A stretch of DNA of 64,000 nt. It comes from Glycomyces xiaoerkulensis. GTDB lineage: Bacteria; Actinomycetota; Actinomycetes; Mycobacteriales; Micromonosporaceae. A model generated the notes under the pieces. It had not been told where the DNA came from. It ran no database searches and worked only from the letters and a program-made list of their open reading frames with translations. The DNA is taken from the NCBI RefSeq assembly GCF_002798405.1, contig NZ_PGGV01000004.1, positions 124,001 through 188,000 of the forward strand, in the 5' to 3' direction. A program made the translations under genes and the position numbers. Shown piece by piece: positions 46,004 to 54,713 of the stretch (positions are counted from its first letter, which is position 1; every line of letters starts with the position of its first letter).

Positions 46004-46422
46004 GTCGTCGCCTCCATCCGTGTGCCTCCTGTCTGAGCTTGTCCACAGCATATGGAATAGAGCATATGAGGTGCAGCATATGTGGCGCTTGCGCGCCTCT
46101 GAGGAAGCCTCGCATCTTACCGGCCCGCGGCGGAAGGCGGCTCAACTCCGGGCGTCCGGAAGGTGAGCACACGTTCACCGGTTTGTGATCTTTGATCTCC
46201 GGGAGCTCTCTGCGATGGTGCAGGTGAACGGCGTACCAGGTTGCGCGGAGTGTGGGCGTGGTCGCTCCGGGCCGGGTGGGCCGGTGACGCGCGCGGTAGA
46301 TTCGATGGAAGATGGTAAGAAATCCGATAACACTCTGCGTTCATGCCTTCATGGCGACGCCTGCGGAGCCATAGATCAGCCCTGCTCAAACCAACGCGCA
46401 GCCTTAGAACGAGGGATCGCCC
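46004..46422. promoter_or_regulatory. Divergent promoter region of DUF3052 and aceE
   Basis: 419 bases without a gene. Three exact copies of AGCATATG stand at 46047, 46061 and 46075, a 14-base period. On the minus strand each copy gives TATGCT, a possible -10 for DUF3052. Nearer aceE, 46310-46345 is A/T-rich (AAATCCGATAACACT) and a likely promoter. No RNA structure was recognised. GAGGGA before 46423 serves aceE. Confidence 0.5.
46047..46082. repeat. Three direct repeats of AGCATATG, 14-base period
   Basis: Copies at 46047-46054, 46061-46068 and 46075-46082 with different 6-base spacers (GAATAG, AGGTGC). Each copy contains the palindrome CATATG. Confidence 0.85.
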
Positions 46423-49155
46423 GTGACCACGGAACAGAACCGGCCGCCCATCAGTGACGGATTGCCGACCCAAGTACCGGACACTGACCCCGAAGAGACC
46501 AGCGAATGGCTGGAGTCTCTCGACGGCCTCCTTGACAGCGGCGGGCGAACTCGAGCCCGTTACGTCGTCCAGCGGCTGCTGGAGCACGCCAACCGGCGGC
46601 AGGTCGCCGTTCCGCCGTCGACCAGCACCGACTTCGTCAACACGATCCCTGTCGAAGCCGAGCCGCACTACCCCGGCGACGAGGAGATCGAGCACCGCAT
46701 CCGCGCCTTCATCCGGTGGAACGCCGCGATGACGGTGCACCGCGCGCAGCGTCCCGGCATCGGCGTCGGCGGCCACATCTCCACCTACGCGTCGGCCGCG
46801 AACCTCTACGAGGTCGGCCACAACCACTTCTTCCGGGGCCGTGACCACCCCGGCGGCGGCGACCAGGTGTTCTTCCAGGGCCACGCCTCCCCCGGCATGT
46901 ACGCCCGCTCGTACCTCGAGGGCCGCCTCACCGGGGATCAGCTCGACGGCTTCCGCCAGGAGGTCTCCCGCGAGCAGGGCGGCCTGCCCTCCTACCCCCA
47001 CCCCCGCCTGATGCCCGACTACTGGCAGTTCCCCACCGTGTCGATGGGGCTGGGCCCGATCAACGCGATCTACCAGGCGATGTTCAACCGGTACATGCAG
47101 GACCGGGGCATCAAGGACACCTCGCAGCAGCAGGTATGGGCCTTCCTCGGCGACGGCGAGATGGACGAGGTCGAATCGCGCGGCGCCCTCCAGTTCGCCG
47201 CCGGCGCCGAGCTCGACAATCTCACCTTCGTGATCAACTGCAACCTGCAGCGGCTCGACGGCCCGGTCCGCGGCAACGGCAAGATCATCCAGGAGCTGGA
47301 GTCGTACTTCCGCGGCGCCGGCTGGAACGTCGTCAAGGTCATCTGGGGCCGCGAGTGGGACCCGCTGCTCGCCGCCGACTCCGACGGCGCCCTGGTGAAC
47401 CTCATGAACACCACCCCCGACGGCGACTTCCAGACGTTCAAGGCCGAGAACGGCGCCTTCGTGCGCGAGCACTTCTTCGGCCGCGACAGCCGCACCAAGG
47501 CCCTGGCGCAGCACCTGTCGGACGACGAGATCTGGGACCTGCGGCGCGGCGGCCACGACGACCGCAAGATCTTCGCCGCCTACAAGGCCGCGATGGAGCA
47601 CCGGGGCCAGCCCACGGTCATCCTCGCGCACACCATCAAGGGCTACCGGCTCGGATCGTCCTTCGAGGGCCGCAACGCCACCCACCAGATGAAGAAGCTC
47701 ACGCTCGACGACCTGAAGGGCTTCCGCGACTCGCTGGAGATGCCGGTCCCCGACTCCGAGCTGGAGGCCGACCCGTACCTGCCGCCCTACGTCAAGCCCG
47801 AGGAGGGCAGCTCCGAGGCCGAGTACCTGCGGGAGCGCCTCGGTTCGCTCGGCGGATCGCTCCCGTCCCGCCGGAACACCGTGATCCCGCTGAACCTGCC
47901 CGGCGACGACGCCTACAAGACCGCCAAGCGGGGCAGCGGCAAGCAGAAGGCCGCCACCACCATGGCCCTGGTGCGCCTGCTCAAGGACCTCATGAAGGAC
48001 AAGGAGACCGGCAAGCGGTGGGTGCCGATCATCCCCGACGAGGCCCGCACCTTCGGCATGGACGCGATGTTCCCGACCGCCAAGATCTACTCCCCGCAGG
48101 GGCAGCAGTACCTGTCGGTCGACCGGGACCTGTTCCTCTCCTACAAGGAGTCCGAGCAGGGGCAGCTCCTGCACCTGGGCATCAACGAGGCCGGCTCGCT
48201 CGCCGCGTTCACCGCCGCCGGGACCTCGGGCGACACGCTCGGCGAGCCGATGATCCCATTCTACATCTTCTACTCGATGTTCGGGTTCCAGCGCACCGGC
48301 GACGCGCTCTGGGCGGCCGCCGACCAGATGACCAACGGCTTCCTGATCGGCGCCACCGCCGGGCGCACCACGCTCAACGGCGAGGGGCTCCAGCACGAGG
48401 ACGGCCACTCGATCCTCATGGCGCACACGAACCCGGCCGTGCTCTCCTACGACCCGGCCTTCGGCTACGAGATCGGGCACATCGTCAAGGACGGCCTGCG
48501 CCGCATGTACGGCGAGGGCGAGCAGGTCTTCTACTACCTGACCGTCTACAACGAGCCGATCATCCAGCCGGCCGAGCCCGAGGGCGTCGACCTGGAGGGC
48601 ATCCTCAAGGGCATCCACAAGATCTCCGAGGGCGAGGGCTCCGGACCGCGGGTCCAGCTCCTGGCCTCCGGGTCGGGCATGCCGTGGGCGCAGCGGGCCG
48701 CCGAGCTGCTCCGGGACGACTGGGGCGTGACCGCCGACATCTGGTCGGTCACCTCCTGGTCCGAGCTGAACCGCGACGCGGTCGAGGCCGAGCGGCACAA
48801 TCTGCGCCACCCCGAGGCCGAACCGCACGCCCCGTATGTGACCGAGAAGCTCTCGGGCGCCGAGGGCCCCTTCGTGGCCGTCAGCGACTACATGCGGTCG
48901 GTTCCCGACCTCATCAGCCGCTGGGTGCCCGGGGACTACACCTCGCTGGGCACCGACGGCTTCGGCCACTCCGACACCCGCGGGGCGCTGCGCCGCCACT
49001 TCAACGTCGACGGCGAGTCGGTCGCCGTGGCCGCGCTGCAGCAGCTCGCCGCCCGCGGCGAGGCCAAGCCCGAACTGGCGTCCCAGGCCGCCGCCAAGTA
49101 CCAGATCACCGATCCGACCGCCGCCGAGGCCGGCGAAGCGGGCGGCGATTCCTAG
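46423..49155 (+). CDS. aceE: Pyruvate dehydrogenase E1 component, homodimeric type
   Basis: 910 residues, the length of actinobacterial and enterobacterial AceE. Decarboxylates pyruvate with thiamine diphosphate and passes the acetyl group to E2 lipoate. The ThDP motif begins [16 protein letters not shown] (about 241-256) and ends in NCN about 26 residues later. [20 protein letters not shown] (about 118) and the His-rich [15 protein letters not shown] (about 659) are active-site segments. GTG 46423 has GAGGGA upstream. lipA, which supplies lipoate for the complex, is also in this window. A terminator follows. Confidence 0.97.
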   Translation: MTTEQNRPPISDGLPTQVPDTDPEETSEWLESLDGLLDSGGRTRARYVVQRLLEHANRRQVAVPPSTSTDFVNTIPVEAEPHYPGDEEIEHRIRAFIRWNAAMTVHRAQRPGIGVGGHISTYASAANLYEVGHNHFFRGRDHPGGGDQVFFQGHASPGMYARSYLEGRLTGDQLDGFRQEVSREQGGLPSYPHPRLMPDYWQFPTVSMGLGPINAIYQAMFNRYMQDRGIKDTSQQQVWAFLGDGEMDEVESRGALQFAAGAELDNLTFVINCNLQRLDGPVRGNGKIIQELESYFRGAGWNVVKVIWGREWDPLLAADSDGALVNLMNTTPDGDFQTFKAENGAFVREHFFGRDSRTKALAQHLSDDEIWDLRRGGHDDRKIFAAYKAAMEHRGQPTVILAHTIKGYRLGSSFEGRNATHQMKKLTLDDLKGFRDSLEMPVPDSELEADPYLPPYVKPEEGSSEAEYLRERLGSLGGSLPSRRNTVIPLNLPGDDAYKTAKRGSGKQKAATTMALVRLLKDLMKDKETGKRWVPIIPDEARTFGMDAMFPTAKIYSPQGQQYLSVDRDLFLSYKESEQGQLLHLGINEAGSLAAFTAAGTSGDTLGEPMIPFYIFYSMFGFQRTGDALWAAADQMTNGFLIGATAGRTTLNGEGLQHEDGHSILMAHTNPAVLSYDPAFGYEIGHIVKDGLRRMYGEGEQVFYYLTVYNEPIIQPAEPEGVDLEGILKGIHKISEGEGSGPRVQLLASGSGMPWAQRAAELLRDDWGVTADIWSVTSWSELNRDAVEAERHNLRHPEAEPHAPYVTEKLSGAEGPFVAVSDYMRSVPDLISRWVPGDYTSLGTDGFGHSDTRGALRRHFNVDGESVAVAALQQLAARGEAKPELASQAAAKYQITDPTAAEAGEAGGDS

Positions 49156-49168
49156 AGCGAACGACGCG

Positions 49169-49197
49169 GCGGGCCGGGAGCGCAGCTCCCGGCCCGC
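49169..49197 (+). terminator. Intrinsic terminator of aceE
   Basis: A perfect 13-bp stem (49169-49181 with 49185-49197), GCA loop, then TTTCGCT. It also lies just before the convergent reductase stop at 49203. Confidence 0.8.
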
Positions 49198-49202
49198 TTT
49201 CG

Positions 49203-50735
49203 CTAGGCGTCCACCACCAGGTGGTCGCGGGCTCGGCCCACGCACGGGTAGAAGTAGGGGGCGCCGTCCGGGGCGACCGGTTCGGCCACCTGGGAAGGGT
49301 TGTCGGGGCGGCCGTCGACCACGCGCAGCCGGCAGGTGCCGCACACGCCGATCTCGCAGGAGGAGGGCACCTCGACCCCCGCGCCCAGCAGCGCATCGAG
49401 GGCGCTCTGGTCGGTGCCGACGGCCACCGCGGCGCCGCTGCGCTTGGCGACCAGCTCGAACGGCTCGCGCGAGGACGGCCCCGTTGCGAATCGCTCACTG
49501 CGCAGCTCCACATGGGGCGCGACGCGCTCGACCGTCTCCGACAGCGCCCGGACCATCGGATCCGGGCCGCAGGCGTACACCCCGGTCCCGCTCGGCAGCC
49601 CGGCGACCTCCGCGACCAGGTTCGGGCGCCCGGCGGTGTCGGTCGGATACAGGACCACGTTCCCCGGCCAGGTGGTGGCGAGCTGGTCGGCGAACGCCAT
49701 CATCGTGCGCGAGCGTCCGGTGTAGACCAGCCGCCACGGCAGCCGTGCCCGCTCGACCTGGCAGATCATCGACACGATCGGGGTGATCCCGATGCCGCCG
49801 GCCACGAACAGGTAGTAGGGGTGCAGGCTCAGCGAGAACATGTTGCGCGGCGGCGAGATCCGGACCAGGTCCCCGTGCCGCAGGCGGTGGACCTCCCGGG
49901 AGCCGCCGCTCCCGGCGTCCTCCCGCCGGACCGCGATCCGGTAGCTCAGCCGATCGGCCGGGTCCGAGCACAGCGAGTAGTGCCGCACCATCCCCGACGG
50001 CAGTTCCAGCTCGATGTGGGCCCCGGCCTCGAACGGCGGCAGCAGCCGGTTGTTGACCCCGACCAGCTCGATCGAGCGCACCCGGCCGGCGATCAGGACG
50101 CCCCGCCGGACCCGCACGTCGAAACGGCCGTCCTCCAGCGGGACTTCGGCGCTCCGCCGGACCGGTCCCCACGGCTTGGCGTAGGACAGGACGGCGGCGA
50201 ACATCAGGACCGCGAAGGCGACCGCGGCGCCGACGGTGAGCTCCAGGTGCGCCGAAGGCTCGGTCGCACCGGAATCCTCCAGGTGGCGGCCGAGGCGCGC
50301 CACGCTGGGACGCAGCACCAGGAGGCCGCCGAGCACCACCGCGAACGCGGCCGCGAGCTTGGCGATCACCCACCAGTGGCGGACCACTCCCCAGCGGGTC
50401 GACAGGCCCAGGGCCAGCCCGGTCCCCAGGACCGCGAACGAGACCGCGCCGACGCCCAGGTCGCCCAGGACCTTCACCGCCATCCACACCGCACTGGCGC
50501 GCTCGGGATCATCGGCGAAGTAGACGTATACGGACAGTGCCAGCACGAACGCGACATAGGCCAGCCATCCCACCGAGGCGAGCACGTGGCAGGCGGTCAG
50601 GGCGCGGCGGACCGAATTCGGGAGCCCGAAGCGCAGGGCGCGCCGTCGGCGCGTTTTCGGGGCGAGGTCGGCCAGCACTGCGAACTCCTCGATGAGACTC
50701 GGCTTTCGTTGCTGACCTGTACGCAAAGGTAACAT
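49203..50735 (-). CDS. Membrane-anchored phthalate-dioxygenase-reductase-type oxidoreductase
   Basis: 510 residues in two parts. Residues about 40-190 contain four membrane helices (ACHVLASVGWLAYVAFVLAL, GDLGVGAVSFAVLGTGLALG, HWWVIAKLAAAFAVVLGGLL, TVGAAVAFAVLMFAAVLSYA) like DUF2269-type integral proteins. Residues about 200-510 are a full phthalate dioxygenase reductase: flavin-binding RHYSLCSDP, NADH domain FVAGGIGITPIVSM and YACGPDPMV, and a C-terminal plant-type [2Fe-2S] domain with CEIGVCGTC and the fourth Cys in YPCVGRA. It should carry electrons from NADH through flavin to iron-sulphur at the membrane. The acceptor is unknown. ATG 50735, weak ribosome site. Confidence 0.85.
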   Translation of the reverse strand: MLPLRTGQQRKPSLIEEFAVLADLAPKTRRRRALRFGLPNSVRRALTACHVLASVGWLAYVAFVLALSVYVYFADDPERASAVWMAVKVLGDLGVGAVSFAVLGTGLALGLSTRWGVVRHWWVIAKLAAAFAVVLGGLLVLRPSVARLGRHLEDSGATEPSAHLELTVGAAVAFAVLMFAAVLSYAKPWGPVRRSAEVPLEDGRFDVRVRRGVLIAGRVRSIELVGVNNRLLPPFEAGAHIELELPSGMVRHYSLCSDPADRLSYRIAVRREDAGSGGSREVHRLRHGDLVRISPPRNMFSLSLHPYYLFVAGGIGITPIVSMICQVERARLPWRLVYTGRSRTMMAFADQLATTWPGNVVLYPTDTAGRPNLVAEVAGLPSGTGVYACGPDPMVRALSETVERVAPHVELRSERFATGPSSREPFELVAKRSGAAVAVGTDQSALDALLGAGVEVPSSCEIGVCGTCRLRVVDGRPDNPSQVAEPVAPDGAPYFYPCVGRARDHLVVDA

Positions 50736-50756
50736 GCGCCCAGACCGGACAAAACC

Positions 50757-50785
50757 GGGCGGACGCGTGAAACACGCGTCCGCCC
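50757..50785 (-). terminator. Intrinsic terminator of the thioredoxin gene
   Basis: A perfect 13-bp stem (50757-50769 with 50773-50785), AAA loop, followed on the minus strand by GGTTTTGTCC. Confidence 0.8.
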
Positions 50786-50816
50786 CGGTAACGACTGTGA
50801 GATCGCCCCGCGGGAG

Positions 50817-51200
50817 TCAGCCCTCCGAGGCGTCCGCTCCCTGTTCTTCCTTCGCGATCTGCGCGCGGACATCGTCCATGTCGAGGTCCTTCACCTGCCG
50901 GATGACCTCCTCCAGAGCCTCTCCGGGCAGCGCGCCCGGCTGGTTGAACAGGAGGATGCCGTCGCGGAAGGCCATGAGCGTGGGAATCGACTGGATGCCG
51001 GCGGCGGCGGACAGCTCCTGCTGGTCCTCGGTGTCGATCCTCCCGAAGACGACGTCCTCGTGCTTCTCACTGGACGACTCGTACGTCGGCGCGAACTGCT
51101 TGCAAGGACCACACCACTCGGCCCACCAGTCGACCAGCACGATCTCGTTGCCGGTGACCGTCTCCTCGAAGCTGTCCTTGGTAAGTTCAACCGTGGCCAT
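50817..51200 (-). CDS. trxA: Thioredoxin
   Basis: 127 residues. Active site WAEWCGPCKQFAP at about 28-40, cis-Pro in IQSIPTLMAF (about 77), Gly/Leu-rich end, plus a C-terminal tail of about 20 acidic residues (DDVRAQIAKEEQGADASEG) beyond the normal fold. Reduces protein disulphides in the cytoplasm. ATG 51200 chosen because AGGAAGG lies upstream. Divergent from fasR with 118 bases between. Confidence 0.95.
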   Translation of the reverse strand: MATVELTKDSFEETVTGNEIVLVDWWAEWCGPCKQFAPTYESSSEKHEDVVFGRIDTEDQQELSAAAGIQSIPTLMAFRDGILLFNQPGALPGEALEEVIRQVKDLDMDDVRAQIAKEEQGADASEG

Positions 51201-51318
51201 CGATGGCCGCCTTCCTGTCTTGGCTCTTGTGCTGCTATCCGGGCAACGATAGTGGCACCGTCCGTATTCCGCCCGAGGTCGGCGCGAGGCGCATACCACG
51301 TCTGGCAGGCTATAGGGC

Positions 51319-52488
51319 ATGGATCTGGCCTCCACCATTCAGAACATTGAACGCTCCTCGTCGGCGCTGACGACCCAGTCGCTCACCCGCATGGACGAAC
51401 GACTGCCCTGGTTCCGCGAGCTGCCGGCCGAGCAGCGCTCGATGGTGACACTGGTGGCCCAGGCCGGGGTCCGGCAGTTCCTGGAGTGGCTGCGCTCCGG
51501 GGGCGACGACCTGGGCTCGTCCGACATGGTCTTCGAGGCCGCCCCGGTCGAACTGGCCCGCGCGATCAGCCTCCAGCACACCGTGGCCCTGATACAGGTG
51601 GTCATCGACGTGGTCGAGGAGCAGGTCCCGGCGCTGGCCGCCGACGACGAGGAGAAGGCCCTGCGGGAGTCGGTCCTGCGGTTCTCCCGCGAGATCGCCT
51701 TCGCGGCCGCCCGCGTCTACGCCCGCGCCGCCGAGACCCGCGGCGCCTGGGACGCCAGGCTCCAGGCGATGCTGGTCGATTCGCTGCTGCGGGGCGACTC
51801 CTCCGACGAGCTGATCGGGCGCGCCGCGGCGCTCGGCTGGTCGGAGACGCAGTCCATCACCGTGGTGTGCGGCAACACCCCCGGCGGCGAGGCCACGCTC
51901 GTGCTCCACAGCGTCCAGCGCGCCGCGCGCCGGCTCGGGCTCGACGTGCTCGCCGGGGTCCACGGTGCCCGCCTGGTGATCCTGCTCGGCGGCGTGGGCG
52001 GGCCGATGGAGATCGTCGAGAAGCTCACCGGCCAGTTCGGCGAGGGCCCCATCGTGGTCGGACCGACCGTGAACGGCCTCGCCGAGGCTTCGACCTCGGC
52101 GCTGGCCGCGGTCGCCGGGCACCGGGCGGCCCCGGCCTGGCCCGACGCGCCGCGCCCGGTGACGGCCACCCAGTTGCTGCCCGAACGGGCCGTCGCCGGC
52201 GACGAGGCCGCCCGGCGCCATCTGCGCGAGGTCGTGTACGTGACGCTCCGCCGCGCCGGCGGGGAGCTGCTGGAGACCATGGACGCGTTCATCGCCTCCG
52301 GCGGGGTCCTGGAGGGCACGGCCAGGGAGTTGTACGTGCACCCGAACACCGTGCGGTACCGCCTGCGCCGGATTCAAGAGGTGACCGGTTTCTCCCCCAC
52401 CGACCCCCATGAGGCGTTCGTACTGCGTGTGGGGTTGACCATAGGACGCCTGGAGACCGCTCCGGGAGCCCGGCGTTCCCGCAGTTGA
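51319..52488 (+). CDS. fasR: FasR-type regulator of fatty-acid synthesis (PucR/CdaR HTH)
   Basis: 389 residues. The N-terminal 150 residues are helical (MDERLPWFRELPAEQRSMVT), the middle is a degenerate GGDEF-like fold, and the C-terminal PucR helix-turn-helix reads GTARELYVHPNTVRYRLRRI (about 334-353). The position immediately before fabD-fabH-acpP-fabF is the one that the FasR activator holds in Streptomyces. A perfect 14-base palindrome begins on its stop codon. The ATG follows TAGGGC without a clear ribosome site, so the message may be leaderless. Confidence 0.92.
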   Translation: MDLASTIQNIERSSSALTTQSLTRMDERLPWFRELPAEQRSMVTLVAQAGVRQFLEWLRSGGDDLGSSDMVFEAAPVELARAISLQHTVALIQVVIDVVEEQVPALAADDEEKALRESVLRFSREIAFAAARVYARAAETRGAWDARLQAMLVDSLLRGDSSDELIGRAAALGWSETQSITVVCGNTPGGEATLVLHSVQRAARRLGLDVLAGVHGARLVILLGGVGGPMEIVEKLTGQFGEGPIVVGPTVNGLAEASTSALAAVAGHRAAPAWPDAPRPVTATQLLPERAVAGDEAARRHLREVVYVTLRRAGGELLETMDAFIASGGVLEGTARELYVHPNTVRYRLRRIQEVTGFSPTDPHEAFVLRVGLTIGRLETAPGARRSRS

Positions 52489-52506
52489 CAACGATCGTTG
52501 TAGACT
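52485..52506 (+). promoter_or_regulatory. fabD promoter with a perfect palindrome (candidate FasR site)
   Basis: ACAACGATCGTTGT (52488-52501) is fully palindromic and overlaps TTGACA (52485-52490), a consensus -35 box. It begins on the last base of the fasR stop and lies 81 bases before the fabD start. Confidence 0.6.
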
Positions 52507-52581
52507 TCCCACAAGAACCGGGCGGGCTTTCGGTCTCCCCGCCGCTCCCGTTTCGGGTGTTCACTGAGCGAAGGTCTAAGT

Positions 52582-53499
52582 GTGCTTGCCATTCTCGCTC
52601 CCGGGCAGGGCTCCCAGAAGCCCGGGTTCCTCACGCCATGGATCAATTCGGATCCCTCCGCGGCCGGTCGGCTGCGCGAGTGGTCCGAACTAGCGGACCT
52701 CGACCTGGTGCGCCTCGGCACCGAAGCCGACCAGGCCGAGATCACCGACACCGCCAACACGCAGCCGCTGCTGGTCGCCGCCGGGCTCCTGGCGGCCGAA
52801 CGGCTCCCGGTCGCCGCGGCGAGCGTCGTCGCCGGGCACTCGGTGGGCGAACTCACCGCCGCCGCCCTGGCCGGGATCCTCACCCCCGAGGCCGCTGTCG
52901 AGCTGGCCGCGGTCCGCGGCCGGGAGATGGCCGCCGCCTGCGACCTCGAGCCGACCACCATGGCCGCCGTACTCGGCGGTGCGGAGGCCGACGTCCTGGC
53001 CGCCATCGAGGCCGCCGGCGCCTGGCCGGCCAACCGCAACGGCGCCGGCCAGATCGTCGCCGCCGGTCCGGTCGCCGCGATCGAGAAGCTCACCGAGAAG
53101 GCCCCCGAGCGCGCCCGGATCATCCCGCTGAAAGTCGCCGGCGCCTTCCACACCCCGCACATGGCCCCCGCCAGGGCCGCCCTCGAAGCGGCCGCCGGCG
53201 GGATCGGCACCGCCGATCCCGAGCGGACGTTCCTGTCCAACCTCGACGGAAAAGCCGTCGAAGGCGGAGCGCAGGCCCTCGGTCGGCTGGTCGAGCAGGT
53301 CACGTCTCCGGTCCGGTGGGACGCCTGCATGGGTACCCTGGGAGACCTGGGCGTCACGGCGGTCATCGAACTGCCTCCGGCAGGGACGCTCACCGGGTTG
53401 GCCAAGCGGGCTCTCAAGGGCGTTGAGCGACTCAACGTCAACACCCCCGAGGACCTCCAGGCCGCCGCCGAACTCGCCGCCAGTGAAGGAGTCCAGTGA
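52582..53499 (+). CDS. fabD: Malonyl-CoA:ACP transacylase
   Basis: 305 residues. Loads malonate onto acyl carrier protein. The nucleophile is in GHSVGE (Ser about 87), the catalytic His in GAFHTPHM (about 190), and the opening LAILAPGQGSQKPGFL is the usual oxyanion-loop Q-G-x-Q. GTG 52582 has AAGG upstream. First structural gene of the FAS II operon; its stop overlaps the fabH start as GTGA. Confidence 0.96.
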   Translation: MLAILAPGQGSQKPGFLTPWINSDPSAAGRLREWSELADLDLVRLGTEADQAEITDTANTQPLLVAAGLLAAERLPVAAASVVAGHSVGELTAAALAGILTPEAAVELAAVRGREMAAACDLEPTTMAAVLGGAEADVLAAIEAAGAWPANRNGAGQIVAAGPVAAIEKLTEKAPERARIIPLKVAGAFHTPHMAPARAALEAAAGGIGTADPERTFLSNLDGKAVEGGAQALGRLVEQVTSPVRWDACMGTLGDLGVTAVIELPPAGTLTGLAKRALKGVERLNVNTPEDLQAAAELAASEGVQ

Positions 53500-54449
53500 G
53501 CGCCAACGGTTCCCGCGTCATCAGCGTCGGCCACTACCAGCCCGAGAAGGTCCTGACCAACGACGACCTCGCCAAGATGGTCGACACCAGCCACGAGTGG
53601 ATCGTCAGCCGGGTCGGCATCGAGGAGCGCCGCATCGCCGCCGAGGACGAGACCGTCGCCGACATGGCCGTAGGCGCCTCGCGCCGGGCCCTCGCGGACG
53701 CCGGCCTCGGCCCCGGCGACATCGACATGATCATCGTCGCGACCGTCTCGGCCAAGGACGTCTGCCCGAACACCGCCTGCCGGATCGCCGACACCCTCGG
53801 GGTCGCCGCGCCCGCCGCGATCGACGTCAACACCGCCTGCTCGGGCTTCGAGTACGCCCTGGCCCAGGCCGACATGGCGATCAGGACCGGGGGCGCCACC
53901 CGCGCGCTGGTGGTCGGCGCCGAGAAGCTGACGGCGGTCACCGACTGGGAGGACCGGTCCTCGTGCGTGCTGTTCGGCGACGGGGCCGGAGCGGTCGTCG
54001 TGGAGGGCACCGACGACCCCGATCTGGCCGTCAGCCCCGTGGTGTGGGGCTCCGAACCGTCGATGAGCGATGTGATCCGCATCGAGGAGGACGCGCCGTA
54101 CATCAAGCAGGCCGGCCAGACCGTGTTCCGCTGGGCCACCACCCAGTTGGCCCCCCTCGTGGAGAAGGTCGCCGAGTCCGCCGACGTCAAACTGTCGGAT
54201 CTGGCCGCATTCATCCCCCACCAGGCGAACCTGCGCATCATCCAGGGCATCGCCAAGCGCCTCGACTTCGGCGACGACTGCGTCGTCGCCGATGACATCA
54301 TCTACTCCGGCAACACCTCGGCGGCATCGGTGCCGCTGGCGTTGTCGAAGCTGATCCAGGATGGCAAGATCGCCTCCGGCGCCCCGATCCTTCTGTTCGG
54401 GTTCGGCGGCGGGCTCACCTACGCCGGGCAAGTCATCCGCTGCCCGTAA
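53496..54449 (+). CDS. fabH: Beta-ketoacyl-ACP synthase III
   Basis: 317 residues. Starts chain synthesis by condensing acyl-CoA with malonyl-ACP. Catalytic triad: Cys in DVNTACSGFEYAL (about 114), His in IPHQANLRI (about 241), Asn in SGNTSAAS (about 272). Actinobacterial FabH usually prefers branched starters, which would suit iso/anteiso lipids, but specificity cannot be read here. Translationally coupled to fabD (GTGA). Confidence 0.96.
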   Translation: MSANGSRVISVGHYQPEKVLTNDDLAKMVDTSHEWIVSRVGIEERRIAAEDETVADMAVGASRRALADAGLGPGDIDMIIVATVSAKDVCPNTACRIADTLGVAAPAAIDVNTACSGFEYALAQADMAIRTGGATRALVVGAEKLTAVTDWEDRSSCVLFGDGAGAVVVEGTDDPDLAVSPVVWGSEPSMSDVIRIEEDAPYIKQAGQTVFRWATTQLAPLVEKVAESADVKLSDLAAFIPHQANLRIIQGIAKRLDFGDDCVVADDIIYSGNTSAASVPLALSKLIQDGKIASGAPILLFGFGGGLTYAGQVIRCP

Positions 54450-54469
54450 CAACCGAGAGGAAATAACTC

Positions 54470-54712
54470 ATGGCTCTGTCTCGTGACGAGATCCGCGAAG
54501 GACTGTCCGACATCCTCGAAGAGGTCGCGGGTGTCAACCCCGACGACGTCGCGGACGACAAGTCCTTCACCGACGATCTCGACGTCGACTCGCTTGCGAT
54601 GGTCGAGGTCGTGGTGGCCGCCGAGGAGAAGTTCGGCGTGAAGATTCCCGACGACGAGGTCGCCAACCTGAAGAACGTCGGCGACGCCGTCTCCTACATC
54701 GAGAAGGGTTGA
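54470..54712 (+). CDS. acpP: Acyl carrier protein
   Basis: 80 residues, strongly acidic, three-to-four-helix fold. The phosphopantetheine Ser is in DDLDVDSLAMVEV (Ser 41). ATG 54470 is preceded by GAGAGGAA. It sits 20 bases after fabH and one base before fabF, within the FAS II operon. Confidence 0.97.
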   Translation: MALSRDEIREGLSDILEEVAGVNPDDVADDKSFTDDLDVDSLAMVEVVVAAEEKFGVKIPDDEVANLKNVGDAVSYIEKG

Positions 54713-54713
54713 T

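Noticed and set aside
46117-50732. Open frames of more than 1000 codons antisense to aceE and running past it
   Set aside because: Composition is biased, no family motifs are present, and they contain no independent promoter; shadows of aceE and the reductase gene.
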